The position numbers were made by a program, and so were the translations under genes. From Filobasidium wieringae (taxonomy: Eukaryota; Basidiomycota; Tremellomycetes; Filobasidiales; Filobasidiaceae): a stretch of DNA of 64,000 bases. The stretch lies in the NCBI GenBank assembly GCA_001600055.1, contig BCIV01000006.1, positions 186,001 through 250,000 on the forward strand, written 5' to 3'. The notes below the pieces were generated by a model, which was given only the letters and a program-made list of their open reading frames with translations, made no database searches and had not been told where the DNA came from. How positions within the stretch are numbered: the stretch's first letter is position 1; each line of letters begins with the position of its first letter. Positions 43,933-55,817 of the stretch are shown here, piece by piece.

Positions 43933-44846
43933 TTACTGTGTAGAAAAGTGATTGCGATCAGTATGCTGCATTCGCTCCAGTCCTGAACGCCAGCACTTAC
44001 ACGTCCAACAATTCCGTCGAACCTCTGCTTGAACCAAGAGACGGAGTCCTCCTTCTTCACCTTGTGCTGAGCACCGATCCTTCCGTGCTTGTACTTCCTT
44101 CGGGCAACTCGCATACCGGGTCGGCCCATGACGACGTAGAAGTCCATACCGAAGATACCGATACCAGGGTCGTACTTGATACCCAAGTCGATGTGCTATT
44201 GGATAGCTGATCAGAGACGCATTATTGTACATCGAAAGGTCCAGCTCCAACTCACCTCATCGATACCGAATCCGAAGTTTCCGGTCTCGGAGAAGTTTCG
44301 CTTCCTCAACTCGTACTCCTTGACCTTCAAGGCACGCTCCAAAACCTCCTCGGCCTTGGGTCCACGGATGGTAACGTGACAAGCGATCTTCTCGTTACGA
44401 CGAATGGAGAAGGATCGGACGGTGTATCGGGCCTTGGAGGTAACGGGAGATTGACCGGTAAGCTGCTCCAACACCTTGGAGGCTCGGGTAAGCCTGTCTC
44501 CAGACTCTCCGACAGCGATGTCTATGGTCACAAATAGGCTCAATCAATTCCTCGTCCGCATCTTCCTGTTTCAAATCTATCTTGACGCACTGATAACCAA
44601 CTTCTCGATACGGAGCTCCTTCATAGGGTTGACGGGGGCGGTCTTCTCAGCCTGTAGGAGATATTCGACTTAGTCACGAGCTTTGAGATTACGTCCATCA
44701 TCAAGCAAAGCTGGTTCTTTCTTCCACGCTCTTTGATATCAATAAGCGACAACTATCTCTCCCCCCAGTATGTCATTGATCAATCTTGCGTGACTTCTAT
44801 AACCAGCTTTGCTTGAGATGTTGTCCTAATTTCATGGACCTACCAT
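43933..44846 (-). CDS. rpl11: Cytosolic ribosomal protein uL5 (RPL11)
   Basis: Five coding exons, 5' to 3': 44844-44846 (ATG only), 44591-44651, 44256-44521, 44001-44195 and 43933-43935 (TAA only), giving 175 aa. Splicing gives [19 protein letters not shown], then [60 protein letters not shown] and [19 protein letters not shown]. uL5 binds 5S rRNA with uL18 and sits in the central protuberance of the 60S subunit. The first coding exon is only the start codon, and the last coding exon is only the stop codon. The first intron (192 nt) holds a 16-bp inverted repeat. Confidence 0.95.
44701..44816 (-). ncRNA. Long hairpin in the first rpl11 intron
   Basis: Arms at 44701-44716 (tcaagcaaagctggtt) and 44801-44816 are perfect reverse complements over 16 bp with an 84-nt loop. 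A shorter nested pairing (CACGC/GCGTG) lies inside. It sits between the intron's splice sites on the rpl11 coding strand. No C/D or H/ACA box pair is convincing. It may be a structured splicing element, an intronic small RNA or a degenerate inverted-repeat element. Structure is seen; function is unknown. Confidence 0.45.
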
Positions 44847-47083
44847 TTTGTCGGATCTCGTTTTCTTGCCTCGTCGGTTTCGTTCTAAAGGTGTCCAGAT
44901 GAAGGGTCAGAAACTGCCGGTCTAACAAGTATATGCCTAATTCCACGTACAAAAAGATGAGGGCGGTGAAGGGAAACCAGCCAGTGCCTCTGCCATCGAC
45001 GTCCTCCTCGGCCAAGACGATCACTTCGAGAGCTCTGGGATTCCCGAGCCGAGGAGGGTCGTGGAGTCCAGGCTCAAGCGATGCGCCAAAGTGACGCGCG
45101 AAATCAGCTTAAGCGCGTCGTCGGATTTATCGCCGAACTATTGGTTTCATCGACTCCTCTCCTTCGTGAAAAATCAAGGTGTACTATGCGAGGGCAGGAG
45201 GTTGTGTGAGTATGAAACCTGACAAAATGTTGCTCAAAAATGATTGCCAGGCAAGGAACGTCTGGCACCAAATTGGGCTATACTGAAAGTGTTCGAGTAA
45301 TGTCAAGATAAATAAGAAACAGTTTAGCCACCGAGCCGGTTGCAATGATCTAGTCTTAACACTGGTCTCAAAACTATAAGAAAGACCGTCAGGTATTTGT
45401 TACTATAGGTTACAGACCATGATTGAGCATATTCCAAGTCGCATTGCACAGAAACACCTACAGCGGTTCACAGACGTACAGAAACGAAATGATTCTCAAG
45501 TTTATCGGGAAAGTACTTCTCCATTTTGAGGAGCTGTTGTGTCTCTCAGTCGAGAAAGGTCACGACGGTCTTGCGTCGTGTTTCAGATCGCCCTTGCACG
45601 CGCCCACGTGAAACGCTTTCTTGCTCGGCTGCATCTGCGCGATTCTGACGGGAGATCGACCTCTATTGAGGAACTCATTTATATTCGACGTGTGATGACT
45701 ACGTAGATAGAGCGTAAGGAATGTGGTAAGAGTTCCAGACCTACATTATTCAATGAAACCATTGCAAAGTTAAAGGGAACAATGAACAGGAAAAGTATCC
45801 TGGCTGACATGACACCTTCCACAACCCACGATCCCACTTACGGCTGCAGGTGCAGTCAGTAGCATCACCAATCCTTTTGCTGAAAAGATTGCCACAAGGA
45901 ACATGTGACCATGACTTCGGACAGGTCGAGTCGCACAGGCCAAGCTTGAGCGTCTACGGCAAATCTCCTGGATTCATCGCCGCAAATCATGGCCCCAGAT
46001 CACAACTTTGTTGATTCATCTCCAAACCAGTTGGATCCTTGTCGTACGGTCGTCTATCATGTTGTCTAGATATTCTGACTCCGTCATCGCATCAGATTCG
46101 ACCGTTACTTTTCACTGATCGTTCATTCACTTTCTCGCACTTGAGAGATTCGACAACCTCCTGCCGGTCAAACCCAGAATCTACATATTGGTGACCGCTG
46201 AGTATCGATTAAAATCAACCACGATAAGCATACCTATGTGATCAGTCGAGACATCTAATTGTCAGACTACAACATGAACCACGGACCTGCACGATCATTA
46301 GGCGTAGGCAAGACTCGCCACCTTCGTCTGGCCTATCAGCGCACTATCAAGCAGACCAGACCCCGCAAAGCGAACACCGATTTCTTGGAATTCTGCAACA
46401 GCAATCCGGAGATCATTAGCAATGCCAAATTGATAGATGGCTGAAAGTTTCACGGTTTGAGCTTCTGTCGAGGGGCGTTCTTCCGATTCTAGATTTCCGC
46501 GCGTCACCTGGCTGCGGCCGAGGTCGCGTACAAAGAGGAATTGTCGCAGAGCCAATATATACCGAAAGCATGAACAATACTGGCTAGAGGGTTTTTATTC
46601 TCGAAGTACGGCCTCCTGCGCTGTGAGATCTGCGTGGTGTGGTCTTTACTGTGCATACAGGAGAGATCGAGGACAGACCTTGTTGGTATGTGAAAAGAGC
46701 AACGGTGGACGCGGTGACGAGCTTTTTACGTACATTACGTTCCGTATGATTTGGCTCCGGCAGTAGTACGAGTGCGAGTTAAGGCAGGTGGTTCCTGTAC
46801 AGACTCGGTATCGTTGTTTCTTGCCGGTTCGTTTTGATCGACTGCTACAATTGACCTTCCTCGAGACTACACTGGCACTATCCTTTGTTGCACCACTTTG
46901 GTCGGGCATATCGTTATAGCATATCACCTTGCGCAATTGCTCTCGCTCTCTATAGACGAGACCGGACCTCCAAGAGGAAATTCGATGTCCCAATGCACTT
47001 CGTAAAACACTCAAACCATTCCTCTATCTTCGTCCTACCGCCACATCGCTAGCAGTTACTGAACAAAGGCCTGTCAATCGACA
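44847..47083. other. 2.2-kb gap between rpl11 and histidine kinase gene
   Basis: The longest stretch without a called gene. It carries the rpl11 promoter and 5' UTR on the left and the histidine kinase promoter on the right. A 56-codon frame at 46274-46444 and opposing minus frames show no family features and no supporting splice partners. I saw no tRNA, 5S or repeat structure. Confidence 0.5.
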
Positions 47084-50000
47084 ATGGCTACTATGCCTCG
47101 ACCAGTGGACCATTTGAATGAAGATGCTGCCTCAAGCTCAGCGAAATCTAGTCGATCCAGTCGCAGCTCTTCCGATTCCCATATTCCTCCACAACCGCTT
47201 GTGCAAGCTCAGAAGCGAGAGCGAGCGAAGTACAACTTGAGACGGTTGTCGCTTGTAGATGAGGAATCTGGCAGGATCGAGCCGCCAAAGACTACCGAGC
47301 AATGGACAGCCTTCATAGAAAGGTCAGTAGCTGATTGACCTGTATCAGATCTGGCCCTTCTGTAAAGCTTACGACTGCCCTCCACAGCTACATCGAGGAT
47401 GGGCTCATGGTTGTCGAGGACTTGTTCCACGATAATAAGCTGTCAGGAACTTTTCCCGAGTCTGTTGGTAGAAAAATCAGAAGGAAAAGGCGAGACCGGG
47501 CCTCTTCAGTAGTTCGCACAGTCCCAGTCGAGACGACTCATAGCGTTGGACCAGAACAGGGGTTGAGGAAGACTCTATCGTCTGCTCTTCGTGATGACAG
47601 AGCCGCTGAAGAGGCTGCCGATAAGGCAGTGTTCGAAAGCGTTCACGGAACTCGAAATCTCCAATCGGTACCGGCTGAATCCCTGTTCGAAACACCTCTT
47701 CGAGTCGATGACGAACCTCAAACGACTACTGTTCCCCCTTCCCTCGCATTCGATAGCTACCAAGATCCGGATATACCTAATATCGCGGAAGGAGACGAGA
47801 CCCCATACGTGATGACCAGAAAACGCGCTGCGGGACGATCAGGCGGTCAACAGAATCTTGCGAGGATGTTGGGTCAAGCGAACGCGGCTCACTTGAATGT
47901 GATTGGGAAGAAAGGTTCAGGAGACGACAACTTAACGGAGCAACTCTCATCTACCGCTACCCCCCAAACTAAGTCTACCGAATCGTCACAGACCCTGATG
48001 AACAAAATCAACAACAGTAACCAGAATGATAGCAGTGTGACGATCAACCCTTCGGAGACGATACATGGAGATCCGGTTCAGACACATTCTTTGACAGGGA
48101 CTGGTTCGCTCCGTCGAATTCAAATACCTACGCATACAGACACGCGTCCCGGAATCAATCCACTGCATCCCAACCTGGAACACAACGATAGCAACGGAAA
48201 CGACAAGGCACTCTCATCGTCTTCGGCTCAGACTTCAGATGCAAGAGTACCGCAGATCGGTGGGATGCCGACCTTGAATATGGGTGCTGCCAGGTCAAAT
48301 GAGATTGATCGGGTAAGGCAGTTCTTTGAGACGAACGGGTTTCTATGCGCTCCCAAGCAATCGCCGAGTGATGTAAGACGGAGATTGCGTATGATCCGTC
48401 GGTTAGGACTGGACAGACCTGGAATGCCAATCAAACGTGAAACGCTGGACAAGTTCACAAGACTAGCATGTTCGATCTTCAAGGTCAAGATGGCGGTGGT
48501 GACGATAATTGGAAAGCACAACCAATTGTTCGTTTCGGAGATTGGACTAGACCAGGCCGAGATGGATGTCGATTTGGGTCTTTGCACACATACGGCTCTT
48601 TCGGGACAAGACTGTATGATGGTGCCCGATGTTGCCAATGACTGGCGCTTCAGCCAGCATCCTCTCGTCTGTGGTGGCTCTGGGCCAATACAAGCTTATT
48701 GCGGAGCGCCACTCGTTGTCAATAAAAGCCGACATCCTGTCACCATTGGCTCGTTTTGTGTCATCGACGACAAATCACGTGCGGATTTTGGTGAACAGAC
48801 TAAGGCTATCATGATGGATCTGGCAGGCTGTGTCGTAGCAGAGCTGGAACAAATGTACCAAGTCGCTGAGAATCAGCATCAACAGGCGATGCATCAAGTC
48901 ACTGTCGACTTCCTGCGCCAGTCTTTGCAAACAGGGATGTCGACCCGACCAAATCCGAAAGAACAGGGGAACAACCCGGCCGTAGAAGCTGGTAACATCA
49001 AGCAAGCTGCGGACAAGTCGGACGATGGTAGCCAGGATCTCAACCTTTTCAATGAAGCCTGTCGGATCGTGCGAGAAACTCTGACAGCCAATTCCTGCGC
49101 GATCATCGACGCGTCCAACTTCCACGTATTCTACCCAATTCGATCGCAGTACGGCTCTACTGCTGGAAGCTCATCGGGAACTGCAACCGGAACCGGAACA
49201 GGTACAGGCACGGGCACTGGTACCGGCACTGGAACGGATACCGAGAGCGTACACACGTTCTATTCTGATCAATCCTTCTCTCCTATCAATCAGCCTCATC
49301 TGGGGCCTGGTGATCGACGTGCCGCCAGAAATCTGGTGAACCTCACTTCCAGATCGTTAGCTCCCACCGTTCAGTTCGTACCCAAACGTCGGCGGCAGAA
49401 CGCTTTGGCTGGGGATACCTGGAATGACGAGAACGAGAAGGTTAGCTGGCTCTTTAGTGGTTTCATTGCTTTGTTGACGAATCTCTACTAACGATCATAG
49501 CGGAGCCAACAGATCAAGATCTTGGGAGCTTCGTACACCAGTGATGACATGCAATTCTCTTTCGGATCCGCAGAAGCCAAACGAGTGATTGCCGAGTTCA
49601 TAGCCCTAAATCTCAAATCCCGAAAAGTTTGGTTTGAAAGAGACGACTCTCAAGTACGCATGGCGAAAAAGACTCGATATCCGACGGATGTCTGACCAGA
49701 CAAAACATTGGTTCCTATAGGCTATCGCAAACAGTATAAATATGGTGATGCCTGCAGCAACAGCAAGCAGCTTGGGTCAGTCATATTCAGCAGTATCCAT
49801 CGGTAGCAAGATCGCTAATAGACGAATCTTGGACCTCATCGAATGCATTATAGCCATGCCAATCTACGACTACGAGGGCCAGTGTACGTTCGTTTTCGTG
49901 GCATGCTGGACGGACGATTTATACACGTACAACACATCTGCCCTCAGCTTCGTGTGAGTTGGTGATGACGAGGGAGGCGGTCGATTAGCGCTGACCCTAT

Positions 50001-52768
50001 CTGGAACCGAACTACAGCGAGTCGATCTGTGGTACACTCATGGCTAATCGTCAACGTAACCGTATGGCTGCGATCGAACAATCACAGGTACGTCAGAAAG
50101 AAGTGCTTGTACAGCATGTCACGCCTGACACAGGAGTTGCTGCATACTTAGCGGCTATTTGCAAGCCTCGCCAACCATGAATTACGTACTCCGATGCACC
50201 GTGAGTACAGAGACTAAGGTTGTATACAAAACTTGCTGACCTAACTTTGCTTTCGCACCAGAAATGCTCGCCAGCACATCCCTGTTACGAGAACTTGCGA
50301 CTCAAGCTGAAGCAGTCGATAGCGATGACGGCTTATATATGACGCGAACACTCAAGCGAGAAATATTGGAGTTATGCGACACTCTTGCTTCAAGCGGGAG
50401 ATCGTTGGATTCCCTGCTTAACGATGTGCTCGACTTTTTGGATGTTGGCGGGGAGCACGCGGAAGAGCGCGATTTGGCAAAGAAAGGCCCTCAGAAAGAC
50501 CCCGTCGCAATGGAGACTGTGTTGAGCGAAGTGATCGAGGAGGCGTGGGATGCCGAAGCTCAGAGCCGTAGTGTGACAGGGGGAAGCATGGACGATCTCG
50601 AAGTGTTTTTAGAGTTGATGCCCAGAGATACCGGGACGTGGGAGCTTGACAGAGACAAGCTTCCACTCCAGCGGTAAGCATCCATTTCAGTTAGTAGACG
50701 ACAACGTGTGGTTGATATTGACCGTCATTCGAACGTTTAGAGCTGTCTTAAAATTGCTTACCAACGCTTTTCAATGCACCCCCAAAGGGTTTATTTCCTT
50801 GGTCTGTGAGGATATATCTAAAGTACGTCGTTGCTCTTCAATCGAGAGATGCAATTTTTTGTTCGGCATGCTGATCTCCATAATCTTCAGCACACGCACA
50901 CACCTCGAGGCTATCAAGCAGCAATGCCCACTACAATGGTTTCGATAAGAATTACGGACAGTGGCTTGGGGATGAACCAAGAGTTCATTGACAATCACAT
51001 CTTCAAACCCTTTGCTAAAGCGGACGTTCACGCTGTAAGGACAAGAATCAAACTTTATGAGCAGCATGCATTGACCTTGAGCCCCAATTTATAGAAAGGA
51101 GCAGGATTGGGTGTTCCATTGGCGTCTCGTATGATCGAGCTGATGGGTGGTACCCTGGTCTTCACCAGCACTCCTGGTTCTGGGACTACGGCGAAGATGG
51201 AAATACCGCTCTCGATCGATGCCCAGAGCCCCATGGATACCTCAGAATCAGACAAGGAAGCCCAAACGCAAGCTCATATACGTGTATTGGGAATGAAGAG
51301 TAAAGACGGTCCAGCTCTGTCTCAGATTGGAGCATCTCTCAAGCGACAACTGAAGAGTCTCAATTGCCAGATCGTCCGTACTCTTTCGGAAGCAGATTTG
51401 ATTGTAGTGGAAGAACATTGCAGTCTTGCCCCCTTTGCCGAGGAGTTGCGACAAGGCACCATGGATGGCAGCAAGCGTGTCATCATGCTCGGTTCGGCAA
51501 CTTCCGCTAACAAGGATTCTCCGCCCAAGTGTGTAGAGGTCGACGGACGGTCCATCCCTGTCGTATGGTTGTTCCGACCACTACTACCAAATTTGGTCGA
51601 CAAGATCATTGCAGCGACACCTGGCCGCGTCTGGGAGGAGCACCGAACCCTTATGCCCTCCCCAGAACTGAAAGGCAGATCAACGACTACTGATTCTGAC
51701 AAGAATCTCGATTCAGGTAGCGAATCGCAATTGGGACCAGCCAGACGGGAAGCGCCTGGGGCTCAAGAGTCACCCCCATACGGCTCAGAGGAGTGTCAAT
51801 CGGCTGGTATACGTGATGCCACGACCTCGACTCGTGGAGAATTTTCCACCTCTTCGATGTCCGTGCCTAGCGATCCCATCATTCCTAGTCTGACTACAGA
51901 ACGTCCGAGACTAGAAGAACGCCTCATGACCGCACCGTCAGCTCCGACTGCCCCTTCGCACAACACAGCCGACTCTGATGCGTCTGGCATCGAAGAGGCA
52001 TTCAAGGGTGAGTCGATCGTCTATCTGTGATGGGTCCATGCGAGGTATCTGATTTGCTCGTTTTGCACCCTTCGCTTTCAGTCCTGGTCGTTGAGGATAA
52101 TGTTGTACGTGTATCACTCGATCGGCTGACTCGAATACCGCTCATCTCGATATCGTATGACAGATCAACCGACGGCTTTTGGTGGGCGCTTTAAAGGTAT
52201 ATTATTCGATCTTTCCATTCGAAAGCAGCTGGCTGATGCGATAGGGGTCCTTAGAAAATGCGAGTTCACGTGGCGGAAGCGGTAGACGGGGAAGATGGCA
52301 TCCATGAGTATACGATATTCAGGCCATCACTTGGTGAGGATTCCGACGTCAGCCGTGTGATCATTTCGGCTGATCGACCTCGTTCACCGACAGTGCTACT
52401 CGACATCAATATGCCTCGCAAGAATGGGTTTGAAGCTGCGATTGCGATTCGAGCATACGAGCACGAACTGAAATGGAAGCGCTGCAAGATCTTTGCGGTC
52501 ACCGCCTTGCAAGGTCCGCTCAATGAGAAGCGCGGTCTTATCGAGTGAGTCCGAGTCGCAACAGTCATTGTCGAACGGCCGAGTTTATGTTACGCTGGGT
52601 GTACAGGGCTGGGATTGATAGGTGGATCACAAAGGTAAGTTCAGGTCGACCTGATCGCTGAGATCTGGTTGGACGGTCGAGCTGATCTGCATACGCCCGC
52701 TCACACAGCCTGTCAAATTGACTGATCTTCGAACCGCCGTCAACGAATGTCGGGAGGATATGCGATGA
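47084..52768 (+). CDS. GAF-domain hybrid histidine kinase with receiver domain
   Basis: Fifteen exons: 47084-47322, 47388-49440, 49501-49653, 49721-49953, 50018-50087, 50152-50200, 50262-50673, 50741-50822, 50891-51034, 51095-52007, 52082-52104, 52164-52196, 52255-52544, 52607-52634 and 52709-52768, giving 1593 aa. GAF about 425-590 (LGLCTHTALSGQDCMMVPD, YCGAPLVV). H-box ASLANHELRTPMH with His925. HATPase: LKLLTNAFQCT, DSGLGM, GAGLGVPLASRMIELMGG. C-terminal receiver: VLVVEDNVINRRLL, LLDINMP with Asp1518, ITKP. It should autophosphorylate on His and pass phosphate via Asp to an HPt protein (Ypd1 type), feeding a stress MAPK pathway. No transmembrane segment, so a soluble sensor. The GAF ligand is unknown. 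Confidence 0.9.
49177..49242 (+). repeat. Gly-Thr codon repeat in the histidine kinase
   Basis: About ten alternating Gly and Thr codons (GGN-ACN) with varied third bases, so the DNA is imperfect but the protein is a clean (GT)n stretch. It lies in a linker between the two sensory halves. Confidence 0.8.
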
Positions 52769-53002
52769 GCGTCGGGAGGAGGTCGAGCGTCACAGGTCTC
52801 GGCTACAGTCACGCCCACGCCCCCGTTTTGAGCACACATACATGCGAATCTGCATCGACGACAAGATTGATTTTACCAGAGAAAAGGAACAGTTGTATAA
52901 ACCACGGGAAAAGTTGTAGCCATTTACTTTGTCATGGATGGGATGGAATGATCGTTTGTCAAGCGCGCCACGATACACGGATCACGGATCACGGCTCACG
53001 GC

Positions 53003-55554
53003 TCACGGCTCTGATTCGACGAGATACCCTCTGAGTTCGATCTTGAGCGAGCGTGCGTAGGCCATGACCATCTCCTTTGGCGCCTCGCACCTGAGGAGGA
53101 TGTTATCCAGCCTATCCTTCGGTGTCGTCCGCTGGATCAGACGCATCTTTTCCAGTTCCGGGATCTGCGAAAAAAAGGGGGGAGGGGGACGTATTACGAT
53201 CGACGGGACGCGAGATGACGAGACGAGACGGATGGGGGAAACTCACCAGGGCGTATAATCCGATACTATGAGAGACCTGTTCGACCTCCTCCTCCCAATC
53301 CCTCAACCGTTCCTTCTCCCTCCTCCGCTCCCTCTCCCTCCTCCTCCGCTCCGCGCGCGCGGTGGTCTCGTCGATCTCGAAATCGAGCTTCCCAGGGGGT
53401 AGGTTCATGTCCGAAAACGTATCGTCCGCGGCGACTTGATCATCATCGTCGTCCTCGTCCTCGTCGGAATCGGAATCGTACCTCGCAGAATCGAACCCGT
53501 GCTCGAACAACAACGCCTGGAAGATGGCCACCAGTCGTTCGAGCGGGAAACTCCTCGGTCCGAGTAGATACTGGGGGACCTGCGAAATCGTCGGCCCCGA
53601 ATCAGCGCCCCCGTGATCTCCCCTCGACGAAAACGAAATCGAAAAGACGAAAAGACGACCGACCTTGCCCACCCTACCCAGCTTGACCCCCCTCAAGCCC
53701 ACGCCCAACTTCCTCCCCGCCTTCCCCCCACCCTCATACCCCTGCCCGTTCGCCTTGCCTTCGGCCAGCCCGTTCCCCCGGCCAGACCCGGCCGAGAGGG
53801 GTCCCCGTCCGAATAACCTGAGATCGCTCTTGACCGAGTTGTAGGAGGCGCAGTAGGCCGCGAGGAGGAGGTATTTCGCGTACACGGGGATGGAGGGGGG
53901 CGGGGGTTTGAGGGTGAGGACGTTGGGGGTGAGAGCGTTGGGTGTGGGCGGCAGCGTGGGGGTGGGCGGCAGCGTGGGAGTGAGCGTACTGCCGCCCGTA
54001 CCAAGACCCGCAACCTGTCGATCCCCGTCCAACCCCCCGGCCGTCCGGGTCAAACCGATCAGATCGAAAAACGCCTTTTCCCCCCTGTCCCTCTCCCCCA
54101 TTTCCCCGTCCACATCCCTTCCAGCCCCGCCCTCCTTGCTGGGCCCCTCAAAAGCCCGAAGAAACGTCTCCACGTCGACGCGGGAAGTGAGGACGTACAG
54201 GTTGGCCAACCCAAAGGCGTACCCGGTCCGGTTCTTTAGTTGCGTCAGGAGGGTGTTTGTGATGGTGATCTCTTGGGGTTCTCGGTCTTGTGCTTGTTCT
54301 CGTTGTTGATGTTGATGATCGAGGTGAGACTGCAGCCCGGCGGAATAGACGGGCCATAAGGCCTCTTTCATCCTGCTCAATGTCGGGATGGGGTCGGATG
54401 GGATCAGATGGGCCGAGGTTGTGTAGAGGAGGGAGATGAAGTGGGGGTACAGCGCCGCAAGGGGGGAAGATGGGGATGAGGAGGAGGAGGAGGAGGAAGA
54501 GGAGGAGGGTTGGAGGGAGAGGAGGGAACGTAAGATTTCTATATCCCATATGGAACGCAACGCAACGCGACGAACGTGAGAATCAACGAGATGAACAATG
54601 AGACCGACCCCCTCGAACGTAGAGACTCACCCTCCCTGCCCTCCCTCGGCCTGAACAACCCCACCGGGTCCGGCCCACATCCTGGGGGTCTGATGTCGTT
54701 CCACGGTCTCTGGCTCGTCAGGATCAACGTCGATGGGTAGGGGATCTGAGCGGGCAGAGCGGGCAGAGCGGGCAGAGCGGGCAGAGCGGGCAGAGCGGGC
54801 AGAGCAGTCGTTCCAGTCAAAGCAGGTAAAGTCGGGCAAAGTCAGTCGAGATCATTCCATTTGTACGTGAAAGGGGAGCAGGAGCAGGAGAGGGACCCGG
54901 ACTGACCAAGCTGGGTAGTTGGAGGAGCGCTTGGAACGTGATTCCCAGGGATTTAGGGAGGAGGTGGGAGTCTTGGATGATCAGGATTAGTGCGGGTGGG
55001 GCTGGGGCTGGGGCTGGGGCTGGGGTTGTTGAGGTCGAGGTCGAGGTCGAGGTCGAGGTCGAGGTCGAGGTCGAGGTTGAGGTGGATGTGAATGTGGAGG
55101 TGGAGGTGGGTGGATTGTTCTGATCGTCACCTTCACGTTGATCGCCATGGGATGAGCTCCCCCGTTTCCTCTTCCCCCCCACCCCCGTCTTCTTTTCACA
55201 AGCCGCAGCGGCCAGCAAGACCTTGGTGATGCTCCTAACGAACGTATCCCACGTATGAATCTCCCTCTCCCTGCCCCCTCCCTCTCTCTGCACGGACGGG
55301 GACGGGGGGAAGCACAACCCCCTGATCGCGCGGTAGACGGTGGTGTACAGTACTTTGGGTGAGGTCAGGGTGGACCCGGTGAGACGGAGGATGATCCTGC
55401 CATGGCGCAGGATGGCGGCGGCGGTGTGCCCGTGGTCGAACGTGAGATCGGGGGGGAGAGCGTGGTCGGGGGAATGGAACGGGTGGTGCAGGAAGAGGAA
55501 CGGGGGCGCGCTGGGCGATGAGTGGGATATCAAGGTCGAGAGTGAGATTGTCAT
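53003..55554 (-). CDS. orc5: Origin recognition complex subunit 5, degenerate Walker A
   Basis: Five exons, 5' to 3': 54907-55554, 54631-54745, 53664-54538, 53247-53579 and 53003-53164, giving 710 aa. The C-terminal half is diagnostic: KYLLLAAYCASYNSVKSDLR, YLLGPRSFPLERLVAIFQAL and KMRLIQRTTPKDRLDNILLR. In the N-terminal AAA+ half, the usual G-x4-GK-S/T loop is absent; FLFLHHPFHSPDHAL stands in its place. A Walker B-like LILIIQDSHLL remains. Orc5 is part of the ORC ring that loads MCM at origins. Long Ser, Glu/Asp and Thr/Ser-Pro/Ala runs interrupt the fold, making it far longer than yeast Orc5 (479 aa). Confidence 0.88.
54750..54805. repeat. 9-bp minisatellite in an orc5 intron, near the acceptor
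   Basis: Six near-perfect copies of a 9-bp unit (gcgggcaga on plus). On the coding strand it is pyrimidine-rich and runs right up to the acceptor of exon 2, so it may serve as an expanded polypyrimidine tract. Confidence 0.8.
55000..55080. repeat. Hexamer repeats in orc5 coding sequence
   Basis: Tandem ggggct units, then ggtcga units. On the coding strand they encode Pro-Ala and Ser-Thr dipeptide runs, so unit number can change without a frameshift. Confidence 0.8.
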
Positions 55555-55817
55555 TTCTTGTCGTTTCAGTTTGGGAGTTGAAATGCAAGTTGCACAAGTT
55601 GAAATGCAAGTGCAAGTTGAAATGAAAAGAGTTCAGCTGAGACGTTTGATGGTGGGGACGGGTTTGTTGACAATGTGATATCTGACCTCGGACTCGCAGT
55701 GCACCACGACGGTCGGTCGTCCACCTCGATGACACATTCCACATTCTTCCATCCGATCAACCGTTCCGTTCCATTCGATTCGTTCCATTGGAATTCAAAT
55801 CCACAGCGACCACGGAA

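Noticed and set aside
44701..44816. Intronic hairpin as a box C/D or H/ACA snoRNA
   Set aside because: A TGATGA-like box follows one arm, but no paired CTGA box or ANANNA/ACA arrangement is convincing.
46274..46444. 56-codon frame with an ATG and a basic composition
   Set aside because: No domain, no splice partners, and a competing minus frame; not enough to call a gene.
52970..53012. Short atcacgg/ctcacgg tandem repeats next to the orc5 stop
   Set aside because: Only a few copies; part of the coding end and 3' flank, no sign of an array or mobile element.
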